A stretch of DNA of 64,000 bases, taken from Amoebidium appalachense (Eukaryota > Ichthyosporea). The DNA lies in contig CAVNZM010000012.1 of assembly GCA_963693365.1 (NCBI GenBank), positions 5,704,001-5,768,000 on the forward strand, in the 5' to 3' direction. The notes below the pieces were generated by a model that saw only the letters and a list, made by a program, of their open reading frames with translations, searched no databases and was not told the DNA's origin. Position numbers and translations under genes: made by a program. This document shows, one piece after another, positions 59,089 to 64,000 of this stretch (position 1 is the stretch's first letter; the number at the start of each line of letters is the position of its first letter).

Positions 59089-60121
59089 TGTTATGCCAGT
59101 TTTTGGAAGGATTGCTACACTCATTAACATAGAGTGGTATTATGAAACAGAGCACTTGCAGCACACAGCGCAGGCCATACCAACCGTCGAATGAACCTGA
59201 ATGATGAGCTGTGTTTGCAGACAGCCAAGGCAAATATCAGCTTGGAAAGCGTCTTTATTCTTTATGTTTCGTATTAGGATTCACTCAGCTGGACAAATAT
59301 CTAGTAAAGCACGGACTGGTTCCTGCTTGCTTGTATCATAGATAGTCGCTCTATAAGCCCTAACGCATGCAAGAAGTTACTGTAGTGGCATGTTTTGATT
59401 TTCATCGTGTGGACCTCAAGGTATACTAGTTATTTTAGTGCTGTCATTCGTTTGCAAAAGCAGTCATCCTATGAAGCAGCACGTTTGCAGCATACCAAGC
59501 AGGCATTTTCCACCAACGATTCCACCCTGCTGCAGTATTTCCAGAGTTCTCAGGCATTCCTCATCGTTGAAAGCACATGTGTTCTTCAGGGTTCCAGTTC
59601 AGGTTTCAACCAACCGGAAGAAAATATTGGGCAGCACGGACTGGTTCCTGTTTGCTTGTATGACCAGTGTTCTTCACTGTCTCCTTTTGAAAAGACTTTG
59701 ACACTTTGTTTTTATAGCCTTTTCAATGATGCTCCTTGTACGTACGCTACTGATGTGCACTTTGACATAGCACTTGACTACACTTTGAATCTCAGCTGTG
59801 CACAACCACGGTTCTTGGTATGTGTCCGTGCCTTAGCGTGTGCAGGCGACATGGTTTGTCTGTGCGGCAATTGGCTCCTGGCCCTTGGTGTGTGTGTGTA
59901 CAGTGACTCGGACTGGGGGCCAAAAGACATGCTATGTATGCATATGTGTGCTGTTTATGAGGCCTTATGCTGTGTTTGTAAACTGTACACCAGCCTGTAC
60001 ACCTCTCTCCAGTGACAATCAAGGCCTCCTACTCTGCCTTGGTGACAATGCTCAAGCCACTTGATTCTTGAACTCACCAATTCAGACCGAACTTCGGTCA
60101 CCAACGCATTGCTCACCCCCC

Positions 60122-60185
60122 CATCGGTCCGGTCCGGTCCGGTCCGGCCTTTCATCGGTCCGGTCCCGGTCCTAATTCGGTCCTT
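60122..60185 (+). repeat. CGGTCCGGTCC-type short tandem repeat, left cluster
   Basis: A run of CGGTC units with interspersed copies. A second cluster at 61170-61248 shares the GGACCGGTCCGG core. Confidence 0.8.
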
Positions 60186-61169
60186 TTCAGGGGTCCGACC
60201 CCCCCCCCCCCCCCCCCCTCCCCCCCTCCGGGGCCGGTGCCTCCCCCTCCCCGCCTTCGCAGCCCCCCTTCCCCCCCTCCCCGCATCCCCCCCGGCTCCC
60301 CTTCGTTAGATCCCCCCTCCCCCCCCCCCGGCGCACCCCCCCTCGGCCCCGGGCCCAACTTGCCAACTTGCGCGCGCCGGCCCCACCTGCAGGCCTGGGC
60401 CCAACCGTTGCCCGCCTCCTCCCCATCCTCCCCTACTGTCCTTTGTGCCCTCGGGCCCTTCTCTCCCTCCCCTGCCGTGCACCCTCTCGTCAAGCTCAGC
60501 CCCCTCCCATGCATGCATGCGCACGCTACCAAGAGTGCCCTCTCAACTCCGCAGTGATAGCTTTCGCGCTAGCTATATGGTGCTTGTTAGCACAAGCAAT
60601 AGATGCTCTCCTCCTTTTATATCCTTTTTGGATCAGGTGTGGGCCACTGGCGCACTGCATCATCTCAAGGGAGTGTCATGCATATATGGCCTGTTTCTTG
60701 TGTCAGAGATCCTTAGCCTACGGTGTTCCTGTCGAGTGGACTAACGAGATCTCTTAAAGAATGGAGAGCGTGAGCGTGTGGAAAGTGAGGGTAGAGAGTG
60801 GAGAAGAAAGGGTAGAGAAATGGAGAAGGGAGGGAAGGGGGGGATTAGCCGTGTTGAGGCTATGCACTGTGACGGTCCTGTCACCTACTGAGGTGACTCG
60901 TATTTTTCCTTACACACACAGCGAACACTGGACTCTCGGGACCGTAGAGCCGCCGCGAGAGAAAGCATGCGCGCGGTTCCTGCTCGTTGTTTTTATAGTT
61001 ACATAAACCAAGTTTTTTACCCGCCTGTGTATGTGAGATTTGCAGCCTAGAAATGGGTGTGAGGCGAACGGCAAGTTCATAGCAGCCCAGGCACCGTCAG
61101 TACGTGCCAGGTGACGGTCTACCTGGGGGCAAAAAAACACAACCTCGAAAAAAAAGGCCCATATTGAAC

Positions 61170-61248
61170 CGGTCCGCCGAAGTGAGGACCGGTCCGGTCC
61201 GGTCCTACCCCTGGACCGGTCCGGCCTGTCGGTCCGGTCTAGACCGGC
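61170..61248 (+). repeat. CGGTCCGGTCC-type short tandem repeat, right cluster
   Basis: Contains GGACCGGTCCGGTCCGGTCC and several single CCGGTC copies. It resembles the left cluster about 1 kb upstream. Confidence 0.8.
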
Positions 61249-61493
61249 CATGCCTTGGTCGGCTACAATACCACATTGGTGCGCACTCTGATCAAATTGA
61301 TTGGTCTACTTAAAACAACGACAACCAATGGGCCAGAAGGTATGCAGTCAGGAATGCAGGCCTCAGAAAACAACAAAGCTCGACAACTTGCGAGTCACAA
61401 TTGTGACTAGCGGCCCAAGCACTTCTGACCAGTTTCAGTCTCCTTGTATGTATTCAGTTAGACCCACATGGTGTAGTCCATGCTCGCTGCACT

Positions 61494-63002
61494 ATGGGGG
61501 TGTCGAAGGACCCACCGGCCCCAGAGGCCGTCATGGCCTTCTGCTGCCGCGCCGTCTGCAACCGCCTGGACCCGCCACAGAAACCTGACGACGTACGTGG
61601 CCGCTCGACTCTAGTTTCCTTTCCCCGGGGGGGGGGGGGGGGGGGGGGGAGAGGGGGAGGAGGGGGGTTGTCTGAAGAGGCAGGGAGCTGAGCAGGGCGG
61701 GCAGGTGGACACCGAGAAGGCGCTGCTGGCCGTACGCGACCTACTGGGCGTGAGCAAGTACAGCTATGCCGACATAATGGTGGGTTGGGCAGTAGGGGCA
61801 GGCGGGTAGGTGGGGCACGTGCTGACAGGCAGGGGCACAGCGCCACGAGCGCAATAGCTGCTGCCAACGCGACGTGCTTGTGCACGTGGCTGAGGTGTCG
61901 GGGCTGCCCCTGCGCTTTACCACCCCAGCAGTCATCTATTGCAGCGTGCAGATACCCGGCAGCGTCACGGGGGGTGCGTGTGTGCCCTTATCTTGGGGGA
62001 CGGGGGGAGGGGGGCGGGGGGGAGGGGGGGGGGGGGGGGGTTGAGGGCAGGGGCTGACGGGGCAAGCAGTGACTGCGCAGGTGGGATATGCACGGCGCGT
62101 GCTGTTTGACGAGCTGTACCGCAGCCCTGCCCCCGACCTGGACGGCGCCGTGGAGGTGTCGGTCTGGGAGGCCCCGGACGGGCCCAGCCCCCACAGCGGC
62201 ACCCACGCACACGGTGGGGAGCCTGGCCTAACGGTGCAAGCACCGGGGGCACACACTCACCTCCCCACCACTCCCCAGCCATACCGCTGGACAGCAAGCA
62301 CCAGTTCCTAGGCCGTGCACGTATTCCCTATGCCAGCCTGGCCAGTAGGGGGCCCCTGACGGTACAAACCCTCCCTGGGTTTGGGGGAGGGGGGGGAGGC
62401 TGGGGGCTGACTGATCTGCTTTCAGGCATACCGGCTGGAGCGGGGAGAGAGGGAAGGGGTGAAGGTGCACGTGGCCTGCTGCTTCATGATGCACGGCCCA
62501 GCAAAAGGTGTGTGTGTGTGTGTGCGCGTGCGCGTGCGCGTGCGCGTGCGCGTGCGCGTGCGCGTGCGCGTGCGCGTGCGCGTGCGCGTGCGTGTGCTTG
62601 TGCTTGTGCGTGTGCGTGTGCGTGTGCGTGTGCGTGTGCGTGTGTATGTCTTTGTGTGTGTGTGTGTGCAGGGGTACATGTACACATAAGGTACGCTCGA
62701 ATGGCAGGAAAGGGGGTGGAAAGGGGCGATGCTGACGTGTGTGTGCAGAGCTGCACGAGGAGATACTGGGCACGTACCAGGCCGTGGTGGCGGCCAGCCT
62801 GGCCTGGAGGGAGGAGCACAACAGTGGGTGCCTGCCTGTGTGCACACAGTACCCTGCTTACACACGTAGTTGCAGGGCATGACATACACGTAGGCTACAC
62901 ACACACACTTATCCGTACACAAATGAAATGATCGAAGAATTTATAGTGAAGGACAATTGTGAGAAATGTTTGCAAGAACAGACGTCTGGGTTATGTGGCC
63001 CA

Positions 63003-63074
<72 letters not shown>

Positions 63075-63329
63075 ACACACCCTCCCTGGTCCTCTGAGGG
63101 TCAAAAAACAGGGGGGGGGGGGGGGGGGTGGAGAAGACAGAAAAGGACCAGAAAAGGCAGCCGACAAAATATAAGCCCACACCAGGCAGCCACCAGCCTC
63201 ACTACTGACATGGCACACAGTGGACAGCCTGCCCCCCGACCTGTCTCTCCTTCTGCAGCAGTGCCGTGCAGTGGGGGGTCTGGACCCCCTCATGGCCAGC
63301 ACCCTGGCCCTGGACCCTGTACGTGCCCT

Positions 63330-63374
<45 letters not shown>

Positions 63375-63731
63375 CTCTATCTGACGGTGTGGCTGCAGCT
63401 TGCCGAGCTGCTGGGGCGCATCAAGGGCCCGGGGCTGGCCCAGGCCGCGGCCGCAGCAGCAGAGTGCCTGGCCACACTGGCCCAGGACACACAGGCGGGC
63501 CGGGCCGACCCGACCCTGCAGACTAGGCCCAGCCTCAAGGGTGAGGAGGGGGGCAGGGAGGAGGGGGGTGGGGGGAGGGCAGGGGTTGACTTCTTGCATG
63601 GGGCAGACAAGTCGCAGCGGCTGCTGCAGGCGGTGAGGGTGGGCCTGCAGACGGTCGAGCAGCTGATCAGCAGCGACCTGAGGGGGGACGTGCCGGTGGC
63701 CTTCGACAGGTCACGTGCACTAGGTGGGCGT

Positions 63732-63789
<58 letters not shown>

Positions 63790-64000
63790 GGGGGGGGGGG
63801 GGGGGGGGGGGGGGCTACCACATGTTCTTCGGGGAGTCGTGGGGTAGGGGAGGACAGGGGGGAATATGTGCTCCAAGTGTGCTTGGTGGGGGGGGGGGGG
63901 GGGGGTTGGAGGGGGGGGAGGGGGGGGGGGGGGGGGGGGGCTACTAGACGCTCTTTGGGAGGGCTGGGGGGAGCAGTAGTAGGTGCACCTTTTTGTTTTT
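61494..64000 (+). CDS. C2-domain protein, function unknown (3' end outside the window)
   Basis: Ten exons are supported: 61494-61592, 61705-61779, 61841-61973, 62070-62213, 62279-62361, 62426-62507, 62749-62837, 63259-63318, 63399-63540, 63607-63709 (about 336 residues, phase 2 at the last donor, so it continues). Residues about 59-190 look like a C2 domain: strand-like RDVLVHVAEVSGLPLRF, VIYCSVQIPG, VTAQVGYARRVLF, AVEVSVWEAPD, FLGRARIPYASL and GVKVHVACCFM. The acidic loop residues that bind calcium are not clearly placed. After it comes a mainly helical, Ala/Leu-rich region (LAELLGRIKGPGLAQAAA; QRLLQAVRVGLQTVEQLI). I recognise no family; a RasGAP- or Munc13-like protein was considered without motif support. 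The exon 7 donor was chosen to keep exon 8 (AVGGLDPLMASTLALDP) in frame. Confidence 0.7.
62508..62670 (+). repeat. (GTGCGC)n then (GTGTGC)n array at the C2 gene exon 6 donor
   Basis: GT repeats start at the first intron base, then about ten GTGCGC units, then GTGTGC/GT units. The whole tract alternates purine and pyrimidine. Confidence 0.95.
63006..63081 (+). repeat. C run followed by (CA)n in C2 gene intron 7
   Basis: About 55 consecutive C (63006-63060), then 10 CA units. Confidence 0.97.
63330..63374 (+). repeat. G run in C2 gene intron 8
   Basis: About 45 consecutive G between a GTACGTG donor and a CTGAC branch-site match. Similar G runs at 63746-63813 and 63889-63940 lie in intron 10. 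Confidence 0.97.

Larger units (their letters stand above)
59089..61493. other. Intergenic region between the kinase and the C2-domain genes
   Basis: No gene is supported. CGGTC-type repeats occur at 60122-60185 and 61170-61248, flanking about 1 kb that includes C-rich low-complexity DNA (60198-60480). The proline-rich open frames there have no splice or family support. Confidence 0.5.

Noticed and set aside
60237-60557. Proline-rich open frame in the spacer after the kinase gene
   Set aside because: Low-complexity C-rich DNA with no family motif or splice-consistent neighbours.

Overview
This window is nuclear DNA of an intron-rich eukaryote. It is GC-rich, and the introns and spacers are crowded with simple-sequence DNA: (GT)n/(CA)n arrays, G or C runs of 15-60 bases, minisatellites and inverted-repeat elements. 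I reconstructed nine protein genes exon by exon. Every splice model was checked for reading phase across all junctions. Eight genes are complete and one runs off the right edge.

Layout, left to right: carnitine palmitoyltransferase 1 (+, 3412-9112, 17 exons); a small coiled-coil protein with a membrane segment (-, 10564-11660); an ataxin-3-type Josephin deubiquitinase (+, 15878 to about 18505); a TBC-domain Rab GAP (-, 26733-19099, 18 exons), convergent with ataxin-3; a DUF3754/TMEM143-type membrane protein (-, 37057-31931, 19 exons), head-to-head with an animal-type twelve-span adenylyl cyclase (+, 37632-44985, 20 exons); an ELO-family fatty-acid elongase (+, 50508-52987); a small Ser/Thr kinase (+, 57956-59088); and a C2-domain protein (+, from 61494, incomplete). 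The spacers at 26.8-31.9, 45.0-50.5, 53.0-57.9 and 59.1-61.5 kb hold repeats and no gene I can support.

The gene set does not form one pathway. CPT1 (fatty-acid entry into mitochondria) and ELO (chain elongation in the ER) are linked only through malonyl-CoA, which is the elongase substrate and, in animals, the CPT1 inhibitor. The CPT1 protein begins with the same five residues as animal CPT1, including the two that matter for malonyl-CoA inhibition.

Introns share a distinctive design. Donors are often GTRCGTG or GTGTGTG, many introns contain a G or C run, and a CTGAC-like branch site sits about 10-20 bases before a GCAG acceptor with little polypyrimidine tract. Several (GT)n arrays begin exactly at the donor and always lie in the sense direction.

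Lineage: CPT1 plus a tandem C1/C2 membrane cyclase suggests a protist related to animals, but the splice signals also resemble GC-rich algae. I leave the lineage open.
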